A stretch of DNA of 64,000 nucleotides, taken from JBFMGS01 sp040752635. Lineage in GTDB: Bacteria > Bacillota > SHA-98 > UBA4971. Shown here one piece after another: positions 45,035 through 54,281 of this stretch (positions are counted from its first letter, which is position 1; each line of letters opens with the position of its first letter). Made by a program: the position numbers and the translations under genes. The stretch spans positions 1-64,000 of the forward strand of contig JBFMGS010000004.1 of NCBI GenBank assembly GCA_040752635.1. Direction: 5' to 3'. Under the pieces are notes generated by a model. It was not told where the DNA came from and did not search any database. It saw nothing but the letters and a program-made list of their open reading frames with translations.

Positions 45035-45112
45035 AAGTGCGGCTGACAGGACATATATTGACAGCGAGGCACCTTGAGCGCGAGACCATCGCAGGTCAAG
45101 GGGATGTGCGCC

Positions 45113-46048
45113 ATGCTCGCTTCGTCTTGCCGGCTACTTGCGGGTATCGCCCTTTTTTTTGTGGGCATCCGCCTGTTACGGTCGGGTCTCGGTGGGGCTG
45201 CCCGCAAGCGCGTGGAGAGCGCCTTGCTCGGGCTCACCAGCACCGCCGGCACGGCGGTCCTTACAGGCGCTGTTGTCACTGCCCTGGTGCAGAGCTCGAG
45301 TGCAGTTACGGTAGCGGTCGTCGGGCTCGTGGACGCCGGTGTGCTGGACCTTTACCAGGCGTTCGGCGTAATCATGGGCGCGAACCTTGGGACCTGTGCG
45401 ACAGCGCACGTAGTGGCGTTCCGGGGAGAGGCCTTCGCCATCCCTGTGGTTTGCATCGGCCTTGCAGGATATCTCGGCGCGAGGCGCCGTCTTTACCGTG
45501 ACCTTAGCGTGGCGATCACCGGCTTCGGGTGCATCCTCTGGGCTGTGGGCGTGATTCAGTCGGCAATGGCGTGGCTTGCCAGGGCGCCATGGTTCGCCGA
45601 GTCCTTGGTCGTGTTGGGTCAGGCCCCACTCCTGGGGGTTATAGCAGGGGCGGTCTTGACTGGGGTCATTCAGAGCTCGAGCGTGACAACTGCGGTGCTC
45701 ATAGGTCTTGCGCGGCAGGGTCTCATGGGCCTTCGATCGGCGGTGGCGGTAGCGCTTGGAAGCAACATCGGCACGTGCGTGACGGCCCTTCTCGCCAGTG
45801 TCGCAGCATCGCCAGGCGCTAGGTGCGCGGCGATCCTGCATGTTGCATTCAACGTGGCGGGCGTAATCGCCGTCCTCCCGGTGTTCCGGGCGTTTGTCAA
45901 GCTGGTGGAGATGGTCTCACCGGTAGATCCCGGGCGCAGCATTGCAAATGCTCATACGCTTTTCAACTTGCTATCTATCCTTGTGGTGCTGCCGTGGTCG
46001 CGTAAGTTTGTGGACATCGTGAAGGGGGGACGCCTGTGGACGTCCTGA
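45113..46048 (+). CDS. Na/Pi cotransporter family protein, membrane part only
   Basis: About 311 aa with eight or more membrane segments and the two family repeats TALVQSSSAVTVAVVGLV (about 65) and GVIQSSSVTTAVLIGLARQG (about 185); QSSS is the substrate signature. The C-terminal PhoU-like regulatory domain of NptA-type proteins is missing, and a decayed PhoU-like piece lies 0.85 kb downstream beyond uppP. ATG at 45113 chosen because AAGGGG sits 9 bp before it. The end overlaps uppP by 13 bp. Confidence 0.88.
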   Translation: MLASSCRLLAGIALFFVGIRLLRSGLGGAARKRVESALLGLTSTAGTAVLTGAVVTALVQSSSAVTVAVVGLVDAGVLDLYQAFGVIMGANLGTCATAHVVAFRGEAFAIPVVCIGLAGYLGARRRLYRDLSVAITGFGCILWAVGVIQSAMAWLARAPWFAESLVVLGQAPLLGVIAGAVLTGVIQSSSVTTAVLIGLARQGLMGLRSAVAVALGSNIGTCVTALLASVAASPGARCAAILHVAFNVAGVIAVLPVFRAFVKLVEMVSPVDPGRSIANAHTLFNLLSILVVLPWSRKFVDIVKGGRLWTS

Positions 46049-46875
46049 AAGCCATAGTGCTCGGAGCCGTCCAGGGATTGACCGAGTTCCTGCCTGTATC
46101 GAGTTCGGGGCACCTTGCTATCGCTCGCGAGATTTTGAAGGCGCCTGAGGCGCTCGTAACCTTTGACGTCCTGGTACACCTGGGGACGCTTATTGCGGTG
46201 GTCGTGGTTTTCAAGAAAGATATCGGTTCCCTTATCGCGGCCGCCATAGGTATCGTCGAGGACCTCATTCGTGGGACGAGCTCTGCGCTCACTGTCTCTC
46301 GGGATGAGCACCGGAGGCTTGTGCTCCTCATTGTGGTCGCGAGCATCCCAACGGCAATCATGGGTGCAGCTCTGGAGCCGGTCGTTCGCAGCCTTTTCGC
46401 ATCCAGGTTCGCGGTGGGGATCTTCCTGGTTGCCACGGGCACTGTGTTGTGGCTTGCAGAGAGGGCATCCGAAGGCCGAGTCCGGCTCCACGAGCTAGAC
46501 ACGGTCAGTGCGCTTTGGATAGGTATTGCTCAAGGGCTTGCGATAGCTCCAGGGTTCTCGCGCTCGGGGGCCACGATAAGCGCCGGGCGATTCTTCGGGC
46601 TGCGCCGGGACGACGCCGCGAGATTCTCGTTTCTGCTATCCATCCCCGTCATACTCGGGGCGGGTGTTTTTGAGCTGCCGGATCTAATTAGGGTGGGCAT
46701 ATCGAGGGGCTTTGCCGCTCCCTTTATCGCGGGTGCACTCGCCAGCGTTGTATCGGGGTACGTGGCGATCCACCTCGTGTTTTCGGCCATCAGGAAACGA
46801 AGGTTCAAGGTATTTGCCGTTTACACGTGGCTTGTCGGCCTGGCTGTGATCATCTGGGCGGCCGTGGGGTCGTGA
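46036..46875 (+). CDS. uppP: Undecaprenyl-diphosphatase
   Basis: Recycles the lipid carrier by removing a phosphate from undecaprenyl diphosphate; loss affects bacitracin resistance. 279 aa with about eight membrane segments. Conserved AVQGLTEFLPVSSSGHLAI (about 12) with the catalytic glutamate, serine and histidine, and the second motif PGFSRSGATISAG (about 173). GTG start inside the end of the preceding gene implies translational coupling. Confidence 0.96.
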   Translation: MDVLKAIVLGAVQGLTEFLPVSSSGHLAIAREILKAPEALVTFDVLVHLGTLIAVVVVFKKDIGSLIAAAIGIVEDLIRGTSSALTVSRDEHRRLVLLIVVASIPTAIMGAALEPVVRSLFASRFAVGIFLVATGTVLWLAERASEGRVRLHELDTVSALWIGIAQGLAIAPGFSRSGATISAGRFFGLRRDDAARFSFLLSIPVILGAGVFELPDLIRVGISRGFAAPFIAGALASVVSGYVAIHLVFSAIRKRRFKVFAVYTWLVGLAVIIWAAVGS

Positions 46876-46889
46876 GCAGGTTGGGGTTG

Positions 46890-47045
46890 ACGCATCTGTA
46901 GGTGAACCAATGACGCTCGCCCAGGACGTCTGAGAGAAGGAGAAGCACATCAACGAGCTTGAGGACCTTCTCAGGGCGAGCCACCTGCGGCGCTTGAATC
47001 AAGGTCGGTGCTCGCCCGCCTTCGGCGTCATCTTAACCTTCGAGT
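46890..47045 (+). pseudogene. Decayed PhoU-like domain
   Basis: The frame reads PMTLAQDV, an in-frame TGA (46931-46933), then EKHINELEDLLRASHLRRLN and QGRCSPAFGVI. The second part matches the PhoU pattern of a helix followed by HxxRLxxGxCSPxxGVI seen at the end of Na/Pi cotransporters. It may be the lost tail of the gene at 45113. Confidence 0.5.
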
Positions 47046-47075
47046 GGGCGGTGAGAGAAGAGGGAAGGAGTTTCC

Positions 47076-49358
47076 GTGCCTGTGGAGAAGTCTCCAAGAC
47101 AGCACAGGAGGTCCTTCATGCCAAAGGTTGCCAGGCTTGCGGTTCAACGCGACAATAGCGCGAAGAAACGCCCAAATACCTGGAAGCCGCGCTCCGGTTT
47201 GCCTGAGGTCCTCGGCGCGGTGGTGGCGACCCTGGGTATGCTTGGGCTTGTCTGCCTCCATTTCGAGTTGCGCGGCTCGCTTCGCGGTGCAGGCGCGGTC
47301 GGTATGCTCGTTGCGCAGGGGCTGAGGGCGGTTGGAGGCAGCTGGGCCGCCGTCATCCCGGCAGTTGCAATAGCCCTGGGGATCGACATGGCCGTGGAAC
47401 GGGCGCTTGCGCCGGTCAGCCTTCGCCTGGCGGGGTTTGTTGCTGTGGCTACTGCACTTCTTGGGTTCTCGCAGTCTGGAACCATCGGAACCAGGATGCA
47501 GGCGTGGCTCTCGTGGGCGGTGGGGTCGGTGGGCGCCGCGGTTGCGCTTAGCGTCATCCTGCTCATCGGGGTGAGTCTTGCGGTCGATGCCCCCGTCCCG
47601 GTGCTCGTGGTCATCTTCCTGCGGCTCGTCGTTTCGGGGGCGAAGCTTCTCATGAAATGCACTCTCCTAAGCCTGCGTGCGCTCTCATTCATAGCCCGCC
47701 GCGTTCTGCTCCCGCTGTTCGAAGAAGCAGATGGGGGCGACGAGCCCAACTTCCAGGCCCCGGGCGCAACACCGGGACCAAGACCCTCTCTTGATGCGGG
47801 AGCTTCTGATGCAAGGGGGGCGCCACGGCGGGGCCGGCGGCACGTGACCCCTGCCACAGCCCCCGTCCAAAGCGTGCTCGTCATTCAGGGGGAGAAAGCG
47901 ATGCCGACCTCCCCGGGAGGCTACGTGCTGCCACCTATAACGCTTCTGGGATATCCTGCCAGGCCCGCCAAATCGAGACAGGGAGAGATGCCTGACCATT
48001 CCAAGCTTCTGGAGGAAACTCTGGCGAGCTTTGGCGTGAAGGGCAAGGTCGCTCAGGTAGACAGGGGGCCGGTGGTCACCAGGTATGAACTTGCACCTGC
48101 TCCCGGCATCAAAGTGAGCAAGATAATGAGCCTTGCCGATGACATAGCGCTCGCTCTCGCTTCCTCCGGCGTGCGGCTTGAGGCACCCATACCGGGCAAG
48201 TCGGCCATCGGCATCGAAGTCCCCAACCAGGAGATTTCCTTCGTTTACCTCAGAGAAGTGCTTCAGTCAAGCGAGTTTCAGAGGCACCGCGGCAAGCTCG
48301 CTATAGCTCTTGGCAAGGACATTGCGGGCAAACCCGTGGTCGCCGACCTGGAGAGCATGCTCCACCTGCTCGTCGCCGGGGCTACCGGCTCGGGCAAGAG
48401 CGTTTGCTTGAATACGCTCATTGCAAGCATCCTCTTCAAAGCCACGCCGGAAGAGGTCAAGTTCCTGATGATAGACCCGAAGCGCGTTGAACTTACGACA
48501 TACGACGGCATTCCCCACCTCCTCGCCCCGGTGGTCACCGACACGAAGGAAGCCGGGGGCTACCTGCGATGGGTTGCGCAGGAAATGGATGACCGCTACA
48601 AGCTCCTGGGAGCGAACGGGGTCAGGAACATAGAGAGGTATAACACACTTTGCAGGGCGGGCAAGCTCGCCGAGACCGATGCCACGCCCCTCCCCTACAT
48701 CGTCGTCATCATAGACGAACTCGGCGACTTGATGATGGTGGCCCAGAAGGATGTGGAAGACGTTGTCTCGCAACTTGCCTTCATGGCGAGGGCGGCCGGG
48801 ATACACCTGGTTCTTGCTACCCAGCGACCCTCCGCCGACGTGGTGACCGGGATCATAAAGATGAATATCCCGTCGAGAGTGGCTTTCGCTGTGCCATCTC
48901 AGATTGATTCAAGGGTCATCCTCGATACAGGAGGAGCCGAGAGGCTTCTTGGGAAAGGGGATATGCTATTCTTCCCGGTCGGGGCACCCAAGCCCATCAG
49001 GGTGCAGGGGGCGTTTGTGTCGGATTCCGAGATCGAGGCCATCGTGGATTTCGTGAGATCCCAGGCGGAACCCACTTATGTTGCCCAAAGCGTGACGCGG
49101 CACAGCACTGACGGGGAAAGCCTCGGCGAAGAGGACCCGCTATTTGAGGAGGCTGTCAGGCTTATACTGGAGACGGAGGAGGCGTCCATCTCAAAGCTTC
49201 AACGCAGGTTCAGAATAGGGTATACTCGGGCTGCACGGCTCATAGACGCTATGGAATCCCGGGGAATGGTAGGTCCTTACGAGGGCAGTAAGCCCCGGAA
49301 GGTGTTGATGACTTTGGAGAGATGGGATGCTATCCGCGCAAAGACTCGCGAATCCTGA
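47076..49358 (+). CDS. SpoIIIE/FtsK DNA translocase
   Basis: Pumps chromosomal DNA through the septum. 760 aa. Four membrane segments lie in about residues 45-195, then a short linker with prolines and charged residues. The alpha/beta motor has LVAGATGSGKSVCLNTLI (Walker A, about 432), VVIIDELGDLMMVA (Walker B, about 545) and LATQRPSADVVTGIIK. The C-terminal gamma winged helix (SISKLQRRFRIGYTRAARLI) reads KOPS/SRS sites. GTG 47076 (AAGGAG before) or ATG 47118 (AGGAGG before) may be the start. Location near tepA and the RodZ-like gene matches spoIIIE. Confidence 0.95.
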   Translation: MPVEKSPRQHRRSFMPKVARLAVQRDNSAKKRPNTWKPRSGLPEVLGAVVATLGMLGLVCLHFELRGSLRGAGAVGMLVAQGLRAVGGSWAAVIPAVAIALGIDMAVERALAPVSLRLAGFVAVATALLGFSQSGTIGTRMQAWLSWAVGSVGAAVALSVILLIGVSLAVDAPVPVLVVIFLRLVVSGAKLLMKCTLLSLRALSFIARRVLLPLFEEADGGDEPNFQAPGATPGPRPSLDAGASDARGAPRRGRRHVTPATAPVQSVLVIQGEKAMPTSPGGYVLPPITLLGYPARPAKSRQGEMPDHSKLLEETLASFGVKGKVAQVDRGPVVTRYELAPAPGIKVSKIMSLADDIALALASSGVRLEAPIPGKSAIGIEVPNQEISFVYLREVLQSSEFQRHRGKLAIALGKDIAGKPVVADLESMLHLLVAGATGSGKSVCLNTLIASILFKATPEEVKFLMIDPKRVELTTYDGIPHLLAPVVTDTKEAGGYLRWVAQEMDDRYKLLGANGVRNIERYNTLCRAGKLAETDATPLPYIVVIIDELGDLMMVAQKDVEDVVSQLAFMARAAGIHLVLATQRPSADVVTGIIKMNIPSRVAFAVPSQIDSRVILDTGGAERLLGKGDMLFFPVGAPKPIRVQGAFVSDSEIEAIVDFVRSQAEPTYVAQSVTRHSTDGESLGEEDPLFEEAVRLILETEEASISKLQRRFRIGYTRAARLIDAMESRGMVGPYEGSKPRKVLMTLERWDAIRAKTRES

Positions 49359-49420
49359 AGGTCTTTTCAGCGAGGCGCTTTATGACGCTTTACGAGCCTG
49401 CGGTAGGGGGGGGGTGCACC

Positions 49421-50293
49421 GTGCAAGAGATCGGCGACCTTCTGAAGAGGACGCGGCAGGCGAAGGGGCTCACCATACACGATGTGCAGGAAGCAACGAA
49501 GATTCGGGCGCGGTATTTGGAAGCGATGGAAGAAGGGAGATTCGATGTCCTGCCCGGGGAGGTCTATGTCAAGGGTTTCTTGAGAAACTATGCAGATTTC
49601 GTGGGCCTTTCCGGGGACGAAGTGGTGGCGCAATACAAAGCCAAACTTGCCAGGCGCGAAGCTGAAGAAGTCGAGGAAAAGACGTCTCCCCCGAAACACG
49701 CAGACATAAGGTCAAAGTTCAGAATTGGAAGACGCTTGGCGCTTTGTGTCGGAATACTGTGCGTGGTGTTGCTGGTCGTCGGAGTGTTGACATGGAAGCC
49801 AAGGCACGTGGCTCCGGGGCGCTCCGACATCGCTCGGGAGCAGCAGAGTGGGGAGAGGTCCTCCGGGGGAAGCCTACCAAGTATCAGCGGTGAGTCCGTT
49901 CCCAGCGGACCGGAGGCGATACCGGATCGAGCCCCTGATACTCGGCAGGCGGGGATACCTTCTCAGGCCGGCGTTGCTCAGGGTAGCACCGCAGCCAGTG
50001 GCGTTGCCCCGACCGACGTCGGGCAATCGGCACAGGACGGAGCGGTGCAGCCCTCAAGCGAGGGGCAGGAACTCTCGGTGGTGGTCAGTGAGCGCTGCTG
50101 GGTCAGGGTCGTGGCCGACGGAAAGGTCATTTTCGAGCGCTCGATGCTCGCCGGCGAAGCGGCCGTTTGGCGAGCAAAGAAGACCATTCTCATCAAAGTA
50201 GGCAATGCAAGCGGGATAGACATAACCTTCAACGGCGTCCATGTCGGGACCCTTGGGAAGTCAGGCGAGGTAGTAGAGAGAGCATTTCCATAA
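49421..50293 (+). CDS. RodZ-like helix-turn-helix membrane protein
   Basis: 290 aa. N-terminal HTH_25 domain (VQEIGDLLKRTRQAKGLTIH to about residue 75, with VYVKGFLRNYADF), one membrane helix (about 100-120: LCVGILCVVLLVVGVLTW), a serine/proline-rich linker and a C-terminal DUF4115 beta domain (SVVVSERCWVRVVADGKVIF). Same plan as RodZ and Bacillus YmfM, which link MreB to cell shape. GTG at 49421 chosen for the G-rich Shine-Dalgarno; the open frame extends into spoIIIE. Confidence 0.85.
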   Translation: MQEIGDLLKRTRQAKGLTIHDVQEATKIRARYLEAMEEGRFDVLPGEVYVKGFLRNYADFVGLSGDEVVAQYKAKLARREAEEVEEKTSPPKHADIRSKFRIGRRLALCVGILCVVLLVVGVLTWKPRHVAPGRSDIAREQQSGERSSGGSLPSISGESVPSGPEAIPDRAPDTRQAGIPSQAGVAQGSTAASGVAPTDVGQSAQDGAVQPSSEGQELSVVVSERCWVRVVADGKVIFERSMLAGEAAVWRAKKTILIKVGNASGIDITFNGVHVGTLGKSGEVVERAFP

Positions 50294-50450
50294 TCGTGAT
50301 ATGCAGCTTCTCCCATCGAAAAATCTGGCGCCATTTCAACATTTATCGCCGTCGCAAGAAGGAGAATCCCGAATTTAATCGAATAGCAAATGGCAGAGGT
50401 CAGGCCAAAGCCGTGTGGTTCGGGCATGTGCATGAGGGAAGGGGGGACAG

Positions 50451-50732
50451 ATGTTGAATAAGGCAGAACTGGTAGCCAGAGTCGCTGAGCAGACTGGCAT
50501 GAAGAGGAGAGAAGTCGAAAAGGTCATAGCTGCGACGCTGGAGGTGATTGAGGGTGCTCTTACCTCGGGTGGGAAGGTGCAAGTCGTCGGGTTCGGCACC
50601 TTTGAGGTGAGGAATCGGGCCGAGAGGATAGGTAGAAACCCGAGAACCGGCAAGGCAATGAAGATTGCCGCATCGAAGGTTCCAGTGTTCAAAGCGGGCA
50701 AGGCTTTCAAGGAGAAAGTCGCTGCCATATAA
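50451..50732 (+). CDS. hup: HU-family DNA-binding protein
   Basis: 93-aa histone-like protein that bends and packs DNA. Textbook HU: MLNKAELVARVAEQTGMKR at the N-terminus, the VQVVGFGTFEVRNRAER core and the beta-arm RIGRNPRTGKAMKI with the conserved RNP. ATG with GGGGGGAC before it. A strong terminator follows, so it is likely monocistronic. Confidence 0.97.
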   Translation: MLNKAELVARVAEQTGMKRREVEKVIAATLEVIEGALTSGGKVQVVGFGTFEVRNRAERIGRNPRTGKAMKIAASKVPVFKAGKAFKEKVAAI

Positions 50733-50771
50733 CATATGATTGGTTATCAGCAGAAACGTCACTTTCGTCGC

Positions 50772-50803
50772 GGGTTGCCGGTAAGGCAACCCATTTTACT
50801 CTT
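50772..50803 (+). terminator. Rho-independent terminator of hup
   Basis: Perfect 8-bp stem GGGTTGCC (50772-50779) / GGCAACCC (50785-50792), loop GGTAA, followed by ATTTTACTCTT. Confidence 0.85.
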
Positions 50804-50814
50804 GTCGCAGGATG

Positions 50815-51345
50815 CGTGCCCGGGTGCAAGAAGCCGAGCCTCTTCGTACCGACCTTGCCAGCGTGCCAGCCTTACGAGACAGTTCCCGGAAAGGGCAAAG
50901 GACCCCGCGGACCTTCTCGCCGGCTGCATCTGATTCCTATTGAGATCGCAACGACCTTTCGGCCGAAGCAATCTCTGTGCTGCAGAACATTGCAGAACCA
51001 GAAGCAACCTTTGACCGACCGATAGAGACCCTGGGCAGACCGTGTACGATCTTTCGACCGACCACAGACCGCTTGCAGACCTTTATCAGTCTTGGCTCGG
51101 CCAAAAGTGACCTCTTTCGAGCCTGCCAAGGCCTTTCGGCCCGGACAAACCCTTGGGAAGCCAGATGTTGACCTTCGCTCGGGCGGTACAAGCATTGCAG
51201 ATGCAAGGACGGGTACCGCCGGTCGCTCGATCGCCGCGGGGCTTCCTGAGCCTGCAGCGCTCAAGAGAGGCGCGCAGCGGTCTTAGCTCGGCCCAGCGAG
51301 GACCTTTGCAGGCTTATTATGTCCAGCAAGCAGCGAAATAAACCG
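50815..51345. other. Noncoding stretch with a degenerate ACCTTTCG-type repeat
   Basis: About 530 bp without a believable gene on either strand. A motif close to GACCTTTCGRCC recurs: CGACCTTTCGGCCGA, CAACCTTTGACCGACC, CGATCTTTCGACCGACC, AGACCTTTATC, GACCTCTTTCGAGCC, AGGCCTTTCGGCC and GGACCTTTGCAGG. Spacing is irregular (about 20-55 bp, with one far copy). It lies between the hup terminator and the PHP gene. It could be a decayed repeat array or a structured RNA. Confidence 0.5.
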
Positions 51346-51452
51346 ACAGTTAAGGGTAATAATTGCAGGTACAGGAACGTGCGAGGAACAACACCGGCCG
51401 GCTGTGTTATAGTTCAGCGGCAAGAAAACAGCGGGGAACGGAGGGCGCGAGC

Positions 51453-52295
51453 GTGGCGGTGGACCTGCACGTGCACTCGACAGCGTCCGACGGGCGCTAT
51501 ACTCCAGGGCAACTAGTGAGGATGGCGTGTGAGAATCACGTTACAGCGCTGGCGCTCACGGACCACGATACGGTGGATGGCGTTTTCGAAGCAGCCTCGG
51601 CTGGGAGGAAGTACCAGGTACGCGTGATACCCGGGGTTGAACTGTCCACAGATATTGAAGACGCTGAAATCCATATTCTCGGCTACTACGTCGATGTATC
51701 TTCAGCGAAGTTTCGCAGGGCTCTTCACGCGCTACGCGAAGGTCGCGCACGAAGAGCGCAGAAGATATTAGAAAAGCTGGACAAATTGGGAATCAAAATA
51801 CCACTGTCGTACGTGTTCAGTCTGGGGAAGGACGGTTTCGTCGGGAGGAGCCAGGTATTCAGGGCCATGGTGAATCTCGGGTATGCCAGGCCAGAGAGAC
51901 GCTACGGCGACTTCGAGAAATACCTTGGCAAGCAGGGTGCTGCCTACGTTGAACACTATGGCTTCACTCCCAGGGAAGCGGTTGCGGCGGTATTGTCTGC
52001 AGGCGGAGTGCCTGTGCTTGCGCACCCGGGGAGGACCGCAGGCGACTCTATAGTTACAGACCTCATTGAAGCCGGGCTTGCGGGGATCGAGGCTTACTAC
52101 CCAACTCACAGCCCGGAGATCGTTAAGCGGTGGGTGGCTGTCGCGCGGCGCCACAATCTCATCGTAACCGGGGGCAGCGACTTTCACGGGGTCGCACCTG
52201 ACGAGCCTGCAAGGCTCGGCGGCGTCGCCGTGCCTGAGGAGGTAGTGAGCGAGCTCGACAAGAGGTGGCGACAACTCGCCCATGAAAAGCGATGA
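51453..52295 (+). CDS. PHP-domain phosphoesterase (YciV/TrpH-like)
   Basis: About 280 aa, metal-dependent phosphoesterase. Metal motifs DLHVHSTASDG (residue 4), LTDHDTVDG (about 35), PGVELSTD (about 62), LAHPGR (about 190) and GGSDFHG (about 245) are all present. Relatives hydrolyse 3',5'-bisphosphates or short RNA 5' ends. GTG at 51453 chosen with GGAGGG 8 bp upstream; the open frame extends 90 bp more. Substrate not certain. Confidence 0.88.
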   Translation: MAVDLHVHSTASDGRYTPGQLVRMACENHVTALALTDHDTVDGVFEAASAGRKYQVRVIPGVELSTDIEDAEIHILGYYVDVSSAKFRRALHALREGRARRAQKILEKLDKLGIKIPLSYVFSLGKDGFVGRSQVFRAMVNLGYARPERRYGDFEKYLGKQGAAYVEHYGFTPREAVAAVLSAGGVPVLAHPGRTAGDSIVTDLIEAGLAGIEAYYPTHSPEIVKRWVAVARRHNLIVTGGSDFHGVAPDEPARLGGVAVPEEVVSELDKRWRQLAHEKR

Positions 52296-52427
52296 GCAAA
52301 GGGCGGTGCGGGCGCGCCCTGCAATGCGCAATGTAAAAAGCCGAGCGGGCGGAGGAAGGGATTATGATGCGCCTGGAGAAGATGTAGAAGCGTCTAGAAA
52401 ATCGGCATGAGCTTTTTGTGAGCGGCT

Positions 52428-54224
52428 ATGCTACGAACACGTGCGATGAAGGCGTTAGTGAAGAGAAGAGGAATAATGCTCGGCATTTGCGGCATGCTCA
52501 CGGTGCTGCTTGGTGCCCTTTCATGTCAGCTTGCCAGGATGGGGCTGGAGGGCGTGGTCGGGTATCGCAGCCCGTACGCGTTTGATATCCAGCCCGGAGC
52601 AGGCACCGAGCGGCTCACGAGGAGGCTCGTGCTGGTCATCATAGACGGGCTCGGCTTCTCAGGCGTGGATGAGATGCCCACATTGAAGGACATCGGAAGC
52701 CGCGGGGTTGCCTTCTCCCTCGTTGTCAACGAACCCTCGCTATCTTACCCCGGGTGGACGACCCTTCTAACCGGTGCTCCTCCTGAGGTTTCCGGGGTAG
52801 CTACAAACGCATACAAGGATCGTGTCGCCGTGGATAGCCTGTTCGATTCGGCAGCTCGGGCCGGGATCAAGACCGTGGTTGCCGGAGACGAAGGCTGGAA
52901 AACGCTTTTCGGCGGTTCCGTGATGAGGGGCGCCTACTATAAGACGGACAGCGAGGCTGCGAGCAAGCAGGCTGATGACGCGGTCCTCGAGGGCACTTTG
53001 AAGGAACTCAAGCGTGGAGAGGCAGAGCTTATCGTAGCGCATTTCTCGTCGGTGGACTTTGCCGGCCACGCCTCGGGAGCACGAAGTCCCGCGTACAGGT
53101 CCCATGCGGCCCAGGCTGATGCGAGGCTGTCGAAGATTCTCTCGGCGCTAGACCTCACCAGCACCGCGATCGTCGTCACGTCTGATCATGGTCATACGGC
53201 TCGAGGAGGCCACGGAGGCTGGGAGAAAGAGGTTATTCTGGTGCCGTTCGTGGCTGCTGGGGCGGGCATCGTGGCGCCCGAAGAACCGCCCGAGAGGATT
53301 GAGTGGATGAGTGCACGCCACGTGGACGTCGCCCCAACCTGCGCGGCTCTTCTGGGGATCTCCGTTCCCGCGCACTCTCAGGGTGTCGTTCTTTTCGATG
53401 CACTGGACGCCCCTGAACATGTGATTTCGGAAAGGGCTATAAGGCAGGCGCAAGCAAGAGCGGCCTTCGGTGCGCTGTACTGCAGCGCCATCCGCACAAA
53501 ACCTCCGGCTGCCGGACGACTGTATGATGCGATGCTTCTCCACAACGACGGCGAGTACGGCAAGGCGGCCGAGATAGCCCTCCAAACGGACGCGGAAATC
53601 CTGGACACGATGGCCAGGGCACGGCAGAGGCTGGTGAGTAGCAGAAGGCTTGTAAACGCGCCCGCGAGTGCTCTCGTCCTGGGTATCCTTGCGCTGGGGG
53701 CAGTCCTTCTCGGGAATGTGAAAGCTGCAGATATGAAGATCCCGGCGCTCGGGGCAGCCAGCTACTTTGCGCTTTTCCACGCGCTCGTTTTTGCGAGGGG
53801 CATCACGTGGTCGCTCAGCATGTTTAATAAAGAGTCGGATGTCATTCCGTTCTTCCTCGAAAGGATGGTAGACTCAGGGATCTCGGGCGCCATTTCTGCA
53901 GCGTTTGTCGGCTGGCTCGTTTACCAGAGCGGGGTGAAGCGGCCTGCCGATGCGTTCTTCGCCGGGGCCGCGGGAGCGTACCTTACGGTCCTGGTCCTTG
54001 CCGTGCAAGTCTCGGGGTTCGTGGTTGTTCAAGGCGTGAGGTTTATCTGGTATATCCCAGACCTCCACAAGGCGTTCAAGTACTATGTGGACCTGCTTCA
54101 GATCACAGTCATAGGCCTATCACTGCTGTTGCTCGGCGTTCTGGCGATGGGCGCGTTCTGGACGTTCCTACACCTCGAGGCGTCGCGCCGCGGTACGCCT
54201 GCAAAGCAACGGGTGAAGATGTGA
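52428..54224 (+). CDS. Membrane-bound alkaline-phosphatase-superfamily hydrolase
   Basis: 598 aa. One N-terminal membrane helix (about 15-37), then an alkaline-phosphatase/phosphodiesterase domain: LVLVIIDGLGF (about 65), the nucleophile threonine region YPGWTTLLTG (about 108), VTSDHGHTARGGHGGW (about 247) and a late HVDVAPT. The C-terminal third (about 400-590) has about five membrane segments. Such proteins hydrolyse phosphoesters outside the membrane; lipid or teichoic-acid-like substrates are possible but unproven. Confidence 0.82.
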   Translation: MLRTRAMKALVKRRGIMLGICGMLTVLLGALSCQLARMGLEGVVGYRSPYAFDIQPGAGTERLTRRLVLVIIDGLGFSGVDEMPTLKDIGSRGVAFSLVVNEPSLSYPGWTTLLTGAPPEVSGVATNAYKDRVAVDSLFDSAARAGIKTVVAGDEGWKTLFGGSVMRGAYYKTDSEAASKQADDAVLEGTLKELKRGEAELIVAHFSSVDFAGHASGARSPAYRSHAAQADARLSKILSALDLTSTAIVVTSDHGHTARGGHGGWEKEVILVPFVAAGAGIVAPEEPPERIEWMSARHVDVAPTCAALLGISVPAHSQGVVLFDALDAPEHVISERAIRQAQARAAFGALYCSAIRTKPPAAGRLYDAMLLHNDGEYGKAAEIALQTDAEILDTMARARQRLVSSRRLVNAPASALVLGILALGAVLLGNVKAADMKIPALGAASYFALFHALVFARGITWSLSMFNKESDVIPFFLERMVDSGISGAISAAFVGWLVYQSGVKRPADAFFAGAAGAYLTVLVLAVQVSGFVVVQGVRFIWYIPDLHKAFKYYVDLLQITVIGLSLLLLGVLAMGAFWTFLHLEASRRGTPAKQRVKM

Positions 54225-54281
54225 CGCGCCTTTGCGGCGCGCCTTTAGATACCATCCGGTTGGCGGGGGATGAATGCCAGT

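Noticed and set aside
47028..49358. Possible frameshift in SpoIIIE between two start codons
   Set aside because: Both GTG 47076 and ATG 47118 are in the same frame with good ribosome-binding sites; the gene is simply ambiguous at its start.
50872..51264. 130-aa minus-strand frame in the post-hup region
   Set aside because: Its sequence is made of repeats of the nucleotide motif, lacks a good ribosome-binding site and overlaps other frames of equal quality.
50815..51345. CRISPR array
   Set aside because: The repeated motif is short, degenerate and unevenly spaced, with no direct repeats of 25 bp or more and no cas genes nearby.
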